Origin: Vibrio rarus
GTDB taxonomy: Bacteria; Pseudomonadota; Gammaproteobacteria; Enterobacterales; Vibrionaceae
Length of the DNA stretch: 64,000 bases
Assembly (NCBI RefSeq): GCF_024347075.1
Contig: NZ_AP024900.1
Span: forward strand, 1,426,001-1,490,000
Direction of reading: 5' to 3'
A program made the translations under genes and the position numbers. Shown in pieces: positions 33,729 to 42,756 of this stretch (positions are counted from its first letter, which is position 1; the number at the start of each line of letters is the position of its first letter). The notes under the pieces are model-generated. The model had not been told where the DNA came from. It saw only the letters and a list, made by a program, of their open reading frames with translations, and searched no databases.

Positions 33729-34742
33729 ATGAGTAAGCAGATACTGAGATATCAAAAAATACTAGAGTCCATACCTTGCTATCCAGATTCTATATCTAGC
33801 TTAGAGTTACGAGATACGTTGATTTCCTATGGGTTGTTAGCGACTGATACGGATGATAAAAGCCAACTTCGAACTGTTCAACGCTATATTAATAAGGTCG
33901 TTGAAGATAACACCAGCATTGAAACTGAAGATGATTGTCGCCCATATCGCTACCAAATAGCTCAGGGACATCGTCATCCCATTAAGCCTGATGGGATGTC
34001 CTCCGTTGTATCATTACAAGTCATTGAGAAAGAGATTAAGTCGATGCTACCGCCAACGTTGCGCTCTGATGTCGATGCTATATTTTCTTCACTAAAGCAA
34101 GAAGACACCAAGCAAACAAAACTATGGAGTGAACGATTTTGCTATTTCCAACAAGAGCTACCGTTAGAAGCTCCACACGTAGGTAACGAGTTTTTTAAGC
34201 AGATTGAACAAGCGCTCCTCAATAGAAAAGATATCGAGTTCTGCTATCAAAAACGTGGAGCAACAGAACCAAAAGCTTATGAATTAACCCCACTAGGTCT
34301 CTTTCTTCACGGTAACAGCTTTTACCTGATAGGCATGACTCCAAACCAACCGAATAACATTCGCACCTATGCCCTGCATCGGATACACACATTAAAGGTT
34401 GGTTTTAGTAGTCACAACACTTTGGATAAGTTTAACGTCAAAGAATATGTAGAAAAAAACGCTCGTCACTTCTCTGGAGGAAACATGCAAACTGTCATAC
34501 TGAAGATAGATAACCTAAATGGTTTACACCTTATTGAAGAAACTCGGCTGTCGCCCACCCAAAAAATAATCGACCAAGATGAAAAGTACACGACTGTTGA
34601 AACTGAGGTTCGCGACAGTCTGACCTTTGAATGGTGGCTGATGAAGAATGCCAATATTGTGGAGGTTATTTCTCCTATCCCGTTACGAAACAAAATTATA
34701 CAAACTCTGCATGCTAGCTTAAGGTTTTACGGTCAGAGTTAG
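33729..34742 (+). CDS. WYL-domain transcriptional regulator (second)
   Basis: A 337-residue regulator. The start at 33729 (MSKQILRYQK) is preferred over an upstream in-frame ATG at 33699 because of the AAGAGGAAAAT ribosome site. The N-terminus is a winged helix-turn-helix (about 1-75, with LRTVQRYINKVV). The WYL domain is about 155-235 (IEFCYQKRGA, ELTPLGLFLHGNSFYLIG, YALHRIHTL), and a WCX-like end follows. It is divergent from the small-gene/PcfJ module, so it probably regulates that module. It is distinct from the BrxR-type regulator at 13591, so the island carries two separate WYL controls. Confidence 0.88.
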   Translation: MSKQILRYQKILESIPCYPDSISSLELRDTLISYGLLATDTDDKSQLRTVQRYINKVVEDNTSIETEDDCRPYRYQIAQGHRHPIKPDGMSSVVSLQVIEKEIKSMLPPTLRSDVDAIFSSLKQEDTKQTKLWSERFCYFQQELPLEAPHVGNEFFKQIEQALLNRKDIEFCYQKRGATEPKAYELTPLGLFLHGNSFYLIGMTPNQPNNIRTYALHRIHTLKVGFSSHNTLDKFNVKEYVEKNARHFSGGNMQTVILKIDNLNGLHLIEETRLSPTQKIIDQDEKYTTVETEVRDSLTFEWWLMKNANIVEVISPIPLRNKIIQTLHASLRFYGQS

Positions 34743-34800
34743 TCGTCAATGTCTATCGTTTGGGTATACCTGTTAAATAGAACGTACACTTTCTCTGGAG

Positions 34801-35868
34801 TTATTTAGTTATCAAGCCTTTACATTGCCCAATACTTATCAATCCAGAATGTGAATAATTACCTATAGTGTCAATTAGAGGTAATGATTTATCATTAGTG
34901 TCGTGAAATAAAATTACCCCTCTTCTTTTTAATAGCATCAATGATATAACGCGATCAGAAACTAAGTTTGAAGTCATACTTTTATGCCAGTCTTGACTAT
35001 CTATATTCCACAGAACAATAGGGATATCAAGAGCTTGTAATTCCAAAGATGTTTTTTTACTCCTCATACCATAAGGAGGTCTAAATGCATGTTTTTCATT
35101 CAAGCGTTCATAGCCTTCAACTAGTTTATTCGTCCTACGAACTGACTTTATTGTTGCTGCAGTTTCGGCATGAATATTGTGTTCAAAACCATGACTGTAC
35201 AGACAGTTATCTTTGTAAATACTGTTCGGCTTTCTTAACTTATACCCCAAAGCAAAAAAGCTAGCTGTTAAGTCGTTCTTCCTGAGTGAGGAAATAACTT
35301 TAGGGGTCACATTATCGTCCATACCATCATCATACGTTAGATAAAAAACGAGATCTGGAAAGTCATCCCCAGAAATTTCATTTTGTGAAAGCAACTTAAT
35401 TTCGCTACTTACTTTTGAAGATAAAATAAATAGCCTTAGTTGCTCGCGTATATAACTAGTATGAAATCGAATTGAATTGACTTTTGAGTTAATGTCTTCT
35501 CTTGCTATAGCTTTATAAATTAAATCACTCCATTCAAGACTATTCCCAGATGCATAGGAATAGTTGTTCAATAGCATTTTCTTCTGTATTTCAACCCATT
35601 CGCGTGATACTTCACTATCGACGTCCATGTCAAAATCTAGAGAGTGAAAATTTTCTTTCTCTAGTTTGTTTAGCACAAAAGCATGAATTAGAATTTCGGT
35701 TTCAGAAGCTTTATTGAATTCATCTATTGAAGAAATATTATAAATACGTTCATCTTGCTCAATTATAGCAGGCGAGTCAAAAACCAACTTTGCCACCCCT
35801 TGGGATGGCAAAGTAAATAATATAAATACCAATAGTATCGTTATTTTATTGTTCTTCTGCATATTCAC
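34801..35868 (-). CDS. exported polysaccharide deacetylase (NodB domain) with long N-terminal region
   Basis: A 355-residue protein with a signal peptide (about 1-26). Residues 27-170 are an unrecognised helical region. The NodB domain covers about 172-340, with all catalytic motifs: TYDDG (178-182, Asp180 and Asp181), SHGFEH (His226 and His230 as metal ligands), RPPYG (263-267), LWNIDSQDW and LFHDT (His322). It should remove acetyl groups from a surface polysaccharide or peptidoglycan in the periplasm. Its start overlaps the end of the LprI-like gene by 23 bases. The DNA is much AT-richer than the backbone, which suggests horizontal transfer. Confidence 0.82.
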   Translation of the reverse strand: MNMQKNNKITILLVFILFTLPSQGVAKLVFDSPAIIEQDERIYNISSIDEFNKASETEILIHAFVLNKLEKENFHSLDFDMDVDSEVSREWVEIQKKMLLNNYSYASGNSLEWSDLIYKAIAREDINSKVNSIRFHTSYIREQLRLFILSSKVSSEIKLLSQNEISGDDFPDLVFYLTYDDGMDDNVTPKVISSLRKNDLTASFFALGYKLRKPNSIYKDNCLYSHGFEHNIHAETAATIKSVRRTNKLVEGYERLNEKHAFRPPYGMRSKKTSLELQALDIPIVLWNIDSQDWHKSMTSNLVSDRVISLMLLKRRGVILFHDTNDKSLPLIDTIGNYSHSGLISIGQCKGLITK

Positions 35869-36286
35869 TCAGTAAAGCTGAAAAATCATTAGGGTTTTCG
35901 ATAATTTCCCATAAATATACAATACTTGTAAGAGTTGCTTTTTTTGCACAGGTTAAATTCATAATCACAGAGTCACTTGTCACTGAAGCACAATTATCAT
36001 CTCTATTCCTAATCCATTTTTTCTGAACGTTTTTTAGAGCATTTCTTTGATTTTTATTTATAACCCTTCTAGCATTACTGTATGATTCGTTCAATTCTTC
36101 ATCAAGAATTGAATATATTTTTGCAGAGCAATACACTTCGTCATAGTACGTTTTAGGTGATTTACAATTAGGGAGTTCCTGTTCTATTATTATATTCTCT
36201 ACACTTCTAAGCTCGCTATTTCTTACGCCAGCATTAACTGTCGAAGAAAGCAGTGCTATAAGTAAAACACTTAAGCATTTTTTCAT
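35846..36286 (-). CDS. LprI/DUF1311-family secreted protein
   Basis: 146 residues from the ATG at 36286 (MKKCLSVLL), which gives a standard signal peptide of about 19 residues; an upstream in-frame ATG at 36298 is less likely. The mature part has the DUF1311/LprI pattern: YYDEVYCSAK, then LDEELNESY, then ALKNVQKKWIRNRDDNC and a last Cys in NLTCAKKA. Paired cysteines imply disulfides. LprI-like domains are known as lysozyme inhibitors in some bacteria. It is co-transcribed with and overlaps the deacetylase gene, so both may act against lysozyme-type attack or on the same glycan. Confidence 0.75.
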   Translation of the reverse strand: MKKCLSVLLIALLSSTVNAGVRNSELRSVENIIIEQELPNCKSPKTYYDEVYCSAKIYSILDEELNESYSNARRVINKNQRNALKNVQKKWIRNRDDNCASVTSDSVIMNLTCAKKATLTSIVYLWEIIENPNDFSALLSEYAEEQ

Positions 36287-36666
36287 TATTAATTCCATTT
36301 ATTGAAAGGTTAAAAATCACGAAGAGTATACTAACTCATTAATATATTACGCCATGAAATCAATTTAATATTGTGAACACTATCACTACTAAAAGCTATT
36401 AAATATAAAATAACTTTTAATTATTAAGGTATTGTTAGTGCGTTGTTATGCATATCACAATATATTGATGCGTTCTTGAATATTTAGAGTTGAGTTATCG
36501 AATAAACGGCAAATAGAGAATACCGAAGGATATTTGAAATGTTTACATTCGCCTTTGCAATGCTGCTCTAGTCAGAAAAACACCTGACTAGAGAGCACAT
36601 GGCATATAAAAAAGCGGCTGCGTCAAAATAAGAGATGGGCTATTTATAGCTATGCTTCAAACACTA
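36287..36666. other. AT-rich intergenic region at the island's right edge
   Basis: 380 bases without a supported gene. It contains the minus-strand promoter region of the LprI-like gene and a perfect 10-base-pair hairpin (CTCTAGTCAG / CTGACTAGAG, 36566-36593) downstream of the dehydrogenase gene. No attachment-site repeat shared with the left edge (13471-13590) was seen. Confidence 0.5.
36566..36593 (-). terminator. hairpin downstream of the dehydrogenase gene
   Basis: Perfect stem CTCTAGTCAG / CTGACTAGAG with an 8-base loop, about 75 bases past the dehydrogenase stop. There is no T-run on the minus strand, so its role as a terminator is uncertain. Confidence 0.45.
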
Positions 36667-37620
36667 TTAATGGTGCAATCCTGTCCCTTTGGCCACGGAC
36701 GCCACGTCTTGTTGGATATTTTCGGCTATATTAGCTAATACTGCTAACTCTTGAGTGGTGAATGGATGAATTAACACAGACTCTCGCCCATTTTTACCCA
36801 CAACCGTAGGTAGACTCATCACTACATTGTGTAATCCATACTCGCCATCAATCATAGTGGCAATAGGAAGTACTGAACGTTCATCTATCATGATCGATTG
36901 GATAATGCGAAACACACTAGCGGCAATACCGTGAGAGGTGTTTTGCTTACGCTTAAAAATCTCAAACCCAACATGTTTTACTGATTCCAGTAATTCGTCG
37001 GCATCAATTCGATCTAACTGGTTGGTATCACAATAGTAATCTGCGGGTTGACCGGCAATACTGATGAGGCTTTTCGGTGTAAAACAGTTGCTACCGTGCT
37101 CTCCTAGCACGTAACCAAAGACGTTCTTAGGATCTAGGTTGACGCGACTCGCTACAATGGACATTAAGCGTGCTGTATCTATCACACAGCCACTACTGAT
37201 CACCTTACTGGCGGCAAAGTCGGTATTTTTGACAATGAAATGAGTGACAATGTCACAAGGATTACTGACTACAATTAAGGTGGTATTGGGGGCGACAAGG
37301 TTCACTTGCTGCGCAATATCTACACCAATCTTGGCATTAATCTCTGCCAGATCCATACGAGTCTGACCTTGTTTAATTTGCGCACCTGCGGTGATCACAA
37401 CAATGTCTGCATTCTTAAGGGACTGGTAATCATCACTTCCAATAATTTGAGTATTTTTAGAAAAGGTCAGCGCCGCCGTATGGCGAAAATCAAGCACTTC
37501 CCCTTCTGCTCTCTGTAAGTTTTGATCCAGCACCACCAACTCACTCACACTCCCCAGTGTCAGTAAATAATTACAGATCCCAACACCGACCGAACCTGCG
37601 CCTATCACACCAATTTTCAT
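36667..37620 (-). CDS. L-lactate/L-2-hydroxyacid dehydrogenase (LDH/MDH superfamily)
   Basis: A 317-residue NAD-dependent 2-hydroxyacid dehydrogenase. The ATG at 37620 is chosen over a GTG at 37626 because GGAG lies 5 bases before it. The Rossmann motif GAGSVGVG is at the N-terminus. The catalytic residues are Arg in GQTRMDL, Asp and Arg in the DTARL segment, and His in GEHGSN. The position that selects substrate (Gln in lactate, Arg in malate enzymes) appears to be Ile82 in AQIKQGQTR, so a bulkier 2-oxoacid, as in L-hydroxyisocaproate dehydrogenase, is plausible. It has its own ribosome site and probably its own promoter. Confidence 0.82.
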   Translation of the reverse strand: MKIGVIGAGSVGVGICNYLLTLGSVSELVVLDQNLQRAEGEVLDFRHTAALTFSKNTQIIGSDDYQSLKNADIVVITAGAQIKQGQTRMDLAEINAKIGVDIAQQVNLVAPNTTLIVVSNPCDIVTHFIVKNTDFAASKVISSGCVIDTARLMSIVASRVNLDPKNVFGYVLGEHGSNCFTPKSLISIAGQPADYYCDTNQLDRIDADELLESVKHVGFEIFKRKQNTSHGIAASVFRIIQSIMIDERSVLPIATMIDGEYGLHNVVMSLPTVVGKNGRESVLIHPFTTQELAVLANIAENIQQDVASVAKGTGLHH

Positions 37621-37858
37621 CGTCACTCCATGATTTAAACTATTAGAAATTAGTCTATTTTACTAACAGCAAGCGCAAAAACACCAACTTTATTTTAGCT
37701 TTTAAAATTAATTAAGTGTTATGTGCTGACTACTGACTAAAACTTAGAATATAACGATGAGCAGTAGGCAAATATTCTCCTTGTACACTAGCACTGCTAC
37801 CTTTTAATTTCGCATAAAGAGGAGAAGTGCCAGCCAGCAAAACAGTACGTTATGGCTT

Positions 37859-38407
37859 TTACGCTTGTTTAAGCGATAGCGGCAAGCCTGCCACGACTAA
37901 GGTTACGTTATCCGCTTTCTGCGCTATCGCTTGGTTGAGCCAACCGGCTTCATCGGCAAAGCGGCGAGTTAACTCCCCTAATGGTACAATGCCAGAGCCG
38001 ACCTCATTACTGATAAAAATAACCTCGCCTTTCAGCTGAGGTAAACACGCTAATAACGCCTGCTTTTGTTGTTGCCATAGTGCATCACAAGCTTGTGAAT
38101 CTTCACTGGCGATAAGGTGATTGGTCAGATATAAGGTGAGACAATCGACTAAAATAACGCAGTCATCGGCGCTGTGTTGCTGTAATGTGCTGGCCAATGC
38201 CATGGGGGTTTCAATTAATTGCCAATCAAGTTTTGAGTCCATTCTATCTTGTTGGTGTCTGGCGATGCGCTCGGCCATCTCTCCATCTAAGGCGGTGGCC
38301 GTTGCAATGTAAATACAGCGCAAGCCTTGCTCTGCATACTGTTTGGCCATGGATTCCCCATAGCGACTTTTTCCCGAACGCGCCCCCCCTAATACCAGAT
38401 GGATCAT
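37859..38407 (-). CDS. cobU: adenosylcobinamide kinase / guanylyltransferase CobU
   Basis: 182 residues from the ATG at 38407, which overlaps the cobS stop by 4 bases (ATGA); an upstream in-frame start at 38443 lies inside cobS and is less likely. The P-loop GGARSGKS is at the N-terminus, and ISNEVGSGIVP and the ADEAGWLNQ segment are typical of CobU/CobP. It phosphorylates adenosylcobinamide and then forms adenosylcobinamide-GDP, activating it for nucleotide-loop assembly. It is the last gene of the cobC-cobT-cobS-cobU operon. Confidence 0.94.
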   Translation of the reverse strand: MIHLVLGGARSGKSRYGESMAKQYAEQGLRCIYIATATALDGEMAERIARHQQDRMDSKLDWQLIETPMALASTLQQHSADDCVILVDCLTLYLTNHLIASEDSQACDALWQQQKQALLACLPQLKGEVIFISNEVGSGIVPLGELTRRFADEAGWLNQAIAQKADNVTLVVAGLPLSLKQA

Positions 38408-39231
38408 GATGATAAACCTATAGTTAAAATGATGATGTAACACACCAGTTCGCTGACTTGTTGCGCAGCGCCTAATGTATCACCGGTATAGCCCCCGATT
38501 TGGCGATGAAATCCCCATACCAGAAGCTGTCTTGTGACCACTAATGTCAGCAACAAGATACACGACAACGTCAGCGTCAATATACCGCTTAAACCCCCTA
38601 ACACAATAAGACCCGTTACGCATAAAATGAGGAGATCATTGATGTGCTGAAATTGTGCTAACGGCTTGGATTTACTTCCATTATCTTCGCTGACGTATTG
38701 CTCAGAGTAAATGATACTGGCGGCCACTACGCGACTTAAACAATGCGCTGCAATTAACGCAACCACCGCATACACCGGATTAAAAGCCGCAATTTCCACC
38801 AACAGTTGCCACTTTAACAGTAAGGTGAGCCCTACCGATAAAGTGCCGTAAGTGCCTATGCGTGAATCTTTCATAATGCGCAATTTGTCAGCCACTTCCC
38901 AGCCACCGCCAAACCCATCGGCGGTATCGGCAAGGCCATCTTCATGGAAACCGCCCGTCACCATTACGCTGGCCATCATAGCTAAAACGACACTGACCCC
39001 ATTAGGTAACACATATTGGCAAAGCCAAAATACGGCGGCGCTGACTAGACCAACCAACAAACCCACCACAGCAAAATATCGGCTGGCCTTATTGAGTTTA
39101 TCACCATCAAATTCCACCCATTTTGGAATAGGTATTCGGGTAAAAAAGCTCACCGCAATCAACAATAAATTGAGCTGTGTTTTAAACCAATGAGGCTTTG
39201 TTACTGAACCCGATTGCTGCGACATGATCAT
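38404..39231 (-). CDS. cobS: adenosylcobinamide-GDP ribazoletransferase CobS
   Basis: 275-residue inner-membrane cobalamin synthase that joins adenosylcobinamide-GDP to alpha-ribazole. The family pattern is clear: FFTRIPIP near the N-terminus, GGFHEDGLADTADGFGGG and RIMKDSRIGTYGTL in the middle, and GYTGDTLGAAQQ near the C-terminus, with about six membrane segments. The start could also be the in-frame ATG at 39225. It overlaps cobU by 4 bases. Confidence 0.95.
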   Translation of the reverse strand: MIMSQQSGSVTKPHWFKTQLNLLLIAVSFFTRIPIPKWVEFDGDKLNKASRYFAVVGLLVGLVSAAVFWLCQYVLPNGVSVVLAMMASVMVTGGFHEDGLADTADGFGGGWEVADKLRIMKDSRIGTYGTLSVGLTLLLKWQLLVEIAAFNPVYAVVALIAAHCLSRVVAASIIYSEQYVSEDNGSKSKPLAQFQHINDLLILCVTGLIVLGGLSGILTLTLSCILLLTLVVTRQLLVWGFHRQIGGYTGDTLGAAQQVSELVCYIIILTIGLSS

Positions 39232-39298
39232 CCTTGCTTATATAACTGATTATTCTAATTTTATGGCTCATTAACCTGACTCACTAGCCAGTATGCCG

Positions 39299-40348
39299 TT
39301 ACACCACATTGCTCACGCCGGCATGTTCAAAACTGGCCATTTCGTTATAAAAGTTTACCGCAGCTTGAACAATGGGCAACGAAAGTGCGGCTCCCGTCCC
39401 CTCACCTAAGCGCAATCCTAATGATAACAAGGGGCTAGCTTGTAGTGATTGCAACATTTTTTGGTGTCCTTGCTCATCAGATTGATGGGCATAGATAAGA
39501 TAATCTTTACAGTTTTCCTGTAATGCTACCGCCACGAGCGCAGCCGATGTGGCAATAAAGCCATCAATGACCACCAGCATTTTCTTTTCTGCCGCGGCTA
39601 AAATGGCTCCCGTCATTTGGACTATTTCAAAGCCCCCTAAGCAGGCCAACACATTCATTGGATCGCTAATGTTCTCTTGATGCAAGTCCATTGCTTGGCT
39701 TAGCAGTTCACGCTTAATGGAAAGTGACTCGTCATCGATTCCTGTACCGCGCCCAACGCACTCTTTAACATCTAAGTGAAGCATAGCGGCCATAATGGCA
39801 GACGCGGGTGACGTATTACCAATACCCATCTCCCCTAAAGCAATGAAGTTACAACCTGCATCAAAATGGCGTTGTACCGCATCACGGGCGAACAAAAAGC
39901 CCTGTTCAACGGTCTGCCGATCCATTGCTGGCTGTTGATGAATGGCTTGTGTGCCTGAGCCTAATCTATGGTTGGTCACGCTAGGATGATCCCATGGGGT
40001 TAACATGCCGCAATCGATGACTTCTAATTTCAGCCCCATTTGACGACAAAAAACATTCACCGCCGCCCCGCCGCTGGCAAAGTTCATCACCATTTGCTTG
40101 GTCACTTCACTTGGGGCAATGGATACGCCATGTTTGGCAATGCCATGATCGCCAGCAAACACCAACATCGCAGGCTTGTTGATGGCTAATTGCGCAGTGG
40201 GATCAAATGTATCACCCAACTGCACTCGTGCAATCTGCATAGCGAGTGACTCTAACTCACCTAATGCACCTAATGGTTTGGTTTTTTGGTCAATTTTATG
40301 TTGGATTTGCTCATCCAATTGATGATTAACGGGATCGACTGCAAACAT
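39299..40348 (-). CDS. cobT: nicotinate-nucleotide--dimethylbenzimidazole phosphoribosyltransferase CobT
   Basis: 349 residues from the ATG at 40348, chosen because GGAGAA lies 8 bases upstream and it gives normal CobT length; the frame is open to 40483 but that part is inside cobC. Motifs [37 protein letters not shown] and [14 protein letters not shown] are present, the last holding the catalytic glutamate. It makes alpha-ribazole phosphate from dimethylbenzimidazole and nicotinate mononucleotide. A nicotinate phosphoribosyltransferase, which makes the second substrate, is encoded nearby. Confidence 0.95.
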   Translation of the reverse strand: MFAVDPVNHQLDEQIQHKIDQKTKPLGALGELESLAMQIARVQLGDTFDPTAQLAINKPAMLVFAGDHGIAKHGVSIAPSEVTKQMVMNFASGGAAVNVFCRQMGLKLEVIDCGMLTPWDHPSVTNHRLGSGTQAIHQQPAMDRQTVEQGFLFARDAVQRHFDAGCNFIALGEMGIGNTSPASAIMAAMLHLDVKECVGRGTGIDDESLSIKRELLSQAMDLHQENISDPMNVLACLGGFEIVQMTGAILAAAEKKMLVVIDGFIATSAALVAVALQENCKDYLIYAHQSDEQGHQKMLQSLQASPLLSLGLRLGEGTGAALSLPIVQAAVNFYNEMASFEHAGVSNVV

Positions 40349-40403
40349 ACTTGTTCTCCAAAATACGCCCAAATGGCGTAGACATAAAAATAATAAAAAC
40401 AGA

Positions 40404-41162
40404 TTACCAGTGAAGCCTAAATTTAGGCTCCTTTTCCTCATCAACCCAAAAAAGTGAGATGGATACCGTCGCGGCATATTCAATGGCTAAGGTATCGTAA
40501 ATACCTCGGCACTGTTTCAGCCCTAGCACTAAGGAAATAATGGCGCGAATAACACCGCCATGGGTAACAATAATCGCCATGGGCTCTTGGCTTTGTTGAG
40601 AGACTTTTTGAGGAAGGTGGTCTAACTCAAGTTGGTTTATCCATTGACGCAATTGATTACACGCTTTATAAAATCCACTGGCTACTCTTTGCTCAAAATG
40701 CTGCATGGTTTCAGCATTTGGCGGCGTGTGTTGCCATGGATTTTGCCAATATTGATTCATACTGTCGCCAAACTCAGCATATAAGCGTTCAAAAGAGAGT
40801 CCGTCCCAGTCACCAAAATCAATCTCTGCCAACTCCGGCATTAATTGCAGTGCGGGCAACGTTAACCCATCACCCTGGCTAAGGTTGTCATTAGGATTGG
40901 GGGTTAAAGACGAACTCGAGACGGAAGGCTCCCTTAAATCAGATAACAGCTGCTCAGCAAACTGGCTACAGCGGTTTAATGGAGAGCTGAACACTTGGAT
41001 TTGTGGCCAGTGCGGTTTAAAATCCAACTGTTGGATGCTACTGCGCATCTTCGCAAACCCTTGCTCGGTAAGCTCAACATCAATTTTGCCACGTAAAATA
41101 TTACCCCCTTGGCATTGACCATGGCGTAATAACACAATTTTAGCTTGCCTTATTTTCGTCAC
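40404..41162 (-). CDS. cobC: histidine-phosphatase, CobC-like alpha-ribazole phosphatase
   Basis: A 252-residue phosphoglycerate-mutase-fold phosphatase. The nucleophile motif is [10 protein letters not shown], and the second histidine is in [24 protein letters not shown] is typical of CobC. It removes phosphate from alpha-ribazole phosphate or adenosylcobalamin phosphate. It is longer than the usual about 200 residues because of a polar insert around 75-110 ([17 protein letters not shown]). It is the first gene of the operon; no cobalamin riboswitch was recognised upstream. Confidence 0.88.
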   Translation of the reverse strand: MTKIRQAKIVLLRHGQCQGGNILRGKIDVELTEQGFAKMRSSIQQLDFKPHWPQIQVFSSPLNRCSQFAEQLLSDLREPSVSSSSLTPNPNDNLSQGDGLTLPALQLMPELAEIDFGDWDGLSFERLYAEFGDSMNQYWQNPWQHTPPNAETMQHFEQRVASGFYKACNQLRQWINQLELDHLPQKVSQQSQEPMAIIVTHGGVIRAIISLVLGLKQCRGIYDTLAIEYAATVSISLFWVDEEKEPKFRLHW

Positions 41163-41624
41163 TTAACCAGCCCTCCCTATGGCTTAGGCACTCACATCAT
41201 TCGCTGAATATCATGCCCATTATCTTGTGATCTACTACAAGCACACATTGCTGAGGGAAGTGTATTGGATTTAATTGCCCTTTTACACAGTAAATCAAGA
41301 TATGCTTATTTTTTATCAATTAATTCTATGGTTTACAAAGGAAAATCACGGGTAACAGGCGCTGGAAGCACCAAGCCTACATGAACTAGTTATTGGATAA
41401 ACTTAGGATTTGATCAACCAAAACACACTTATGAGGGAAATAGACGTAAAGTTACCGCATAATTAGCGTTTTTTGGGTCAATCATAGCAGCTTCGACTTG
41501 ATAGTTTCGTATGACTTGTTGAAAGTAGATGAGGTTCATTTCAAGCGACTCAAAGAATAGGAGATACTCTATCTTTAACTAATTCAAAAACGACTGGATC
41601 ATTACAATCGCCACGGTCAATATC
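41163..41624. other. 462-base intergenic region with a possible short ORF
   Basis: This is the leader of the minus-strand cob operon and the tail of the nicotinate phosphoribosyltransferase gene. I see no B12-box riboswitch. A small hairpin (GGTGCT/AGCGCC type) lies near 41364-41378. One minus-strand ORF (41429-41539, ATG start, 36 codons: MNLIYFQQVIRNYQ, ending LRLFPS) looks protein-like but lacks a ribosome site. Otherwise nothing is recognised. Confidence 0.4.
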
Positions 41625-42599
41625 TCAACCTTTCAACGAAAAAGGCTTATACCCTCGCCCTACTTTAGCGATCTCTTTACCGTCAATACGCACGGCGTCA
41701 GCGGTAAAAGTATTATGGATAGTGAGTAAGGATGCGCCAACCCCATAGATGTCCACAGGGGCGTTGTGCTGTTCAAACCGTTTAATTTTAGCCACATCAA
41801 AACCAGAAGAAACAATAATTTTGACGTGTGCGCCGTTATGTTTATCCAGTGCTTCTCTTAACTTGGTCACCATATTAGGGGTCACACCAAACTCTTCATC
41901 ATTGGTAAACATTGCATCGGACATGTTAGCGGAAGTGTCTACTCGCACCGAAACAAGACGCTTCCCAAATGCGGCTAATGCTTTTAGTGAGTCTTGAATA
42001 ACATCATTGTTAAAATCAACCAATGCACTGAGGTCTTCATCGGGGAAAGTTTCATGGTATGCATGTAATGCTGCCACTAAATCCCCTTCAAACATTTGAA
42101 TCAATGCATGAGGAATGGTACCCACTGCGTTTCCGTCATGTCTCGACACTTGCGCATCGGTAACTTGGGTTTTGATCCCGCCTAGAGCAATGGCATAGCC
42201 ATCTAGTTCTTGATTAAGATAATGGTCAGCTCTATCACCCATAAAAATGACTTTTTTGCCGTTGGCCACTTGCATCACTTGGTGAGCGTTAGTTGCCAAA
42301 GAAGTATTTCGGGAAAGGATGCCATCAATAATGCCTTCATATTCCCCAAATAAGGAATAGTGCCCTTGCAACTCAAGCACCACCTCACCTTTAGCAATAT
42401 GCGCCCCTTCATTTAAATGCTTAATTGAGTAGCTTGCAGTATTCGTCTGACTGTTTAGCAGTTGCAACACTTCATTCATGCCACCTAAGATTGAATCATC
42501 TAAGCGCTGAAAAAATTGTAAAGTGACCACCGAGTTCGGTTTGTGCTTACTCACTATTCTTGACGTTTTATCAAAGTATTTAGCCGAATACTTAAGCAT
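41625..42599 (-). CDS. nicotinate phosphoribosyltransferase-like protein
   Basis: A 324-residue member of the nicotinate/quinolinate phosphoribosyltransferase family, which converts nicotinic acid to nicotinate mononucleotide for NAD salvage. Recognisable parts are SRNTSLATNAHQVMQVANGK, FMGDRADHYLN, VGTIPHALIQMFEGD and SSGFDVAKIKRF. It is shorter than the enteric PncB (about 400) and closer to the compact archaeal-type enzymes. It may also feed nicotinate mononucleotide to the adjacent CobT reaction (inference). It stands alone on the minus strand. Confidence 0.82.
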   Translation of the reverse strand: MLKYSAKYFDKTSRIVSKHKPNSVVTLQFFQRLDDSILGGMNEVLQLLNSQTNTASYSIKHLNEGAHIAKGEVVLELQGHYSLFGEYEGIIDGILSRNTSLATNAHQVMQVANGKKVIFMGDRADHYLNQELDGYAIALGGIKTQVTDAQVSRHDGNAVGTIPHALIQMFEGDLVAALHAYHETFPDEDLSALVDFNNDVIQDSLKALAAFGKRLVSVRVDTSANMSDAMFTNDEEFGVTPNMVTKLREALDKHNGAHVKIIVSSGFDVAKIKRFEQHNAPVDIYGVGASLLTIHNTFTADAVRIDGKEIAKVGRGYKPFSLKG

Positions 42600-42756
42600 T
42601 TTGACTTCCTTTAAAAGAGGGGCTAGGCGTGGTTGACTGTTGCATTTTTATGCACATTTAACCGCCACCTTTAAAACAGTGCCACATTAGCAACTTAATA
42701 GTGCAAGGTAAATGACTGCCGATGCAATCGTCTATAAACAGAGCAAAGATGCACTA

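Noticed and set aside
13471-36666. Direct-repeat attachment sites or an integrase marking the whole region as one genomic island
   Set aside because: No integrase gene, tRNA or shared repeat was found at the two edges, so precise island borders are not supported.
37740-37858. Open frame continuing after the cobU stop, with a protein-like stretch (GTSPLYAKLKGSS)
   Set aside because: Only about 37 codons, two stops separate it from cobU, no start or ribosome site; chance cannot be excluded.
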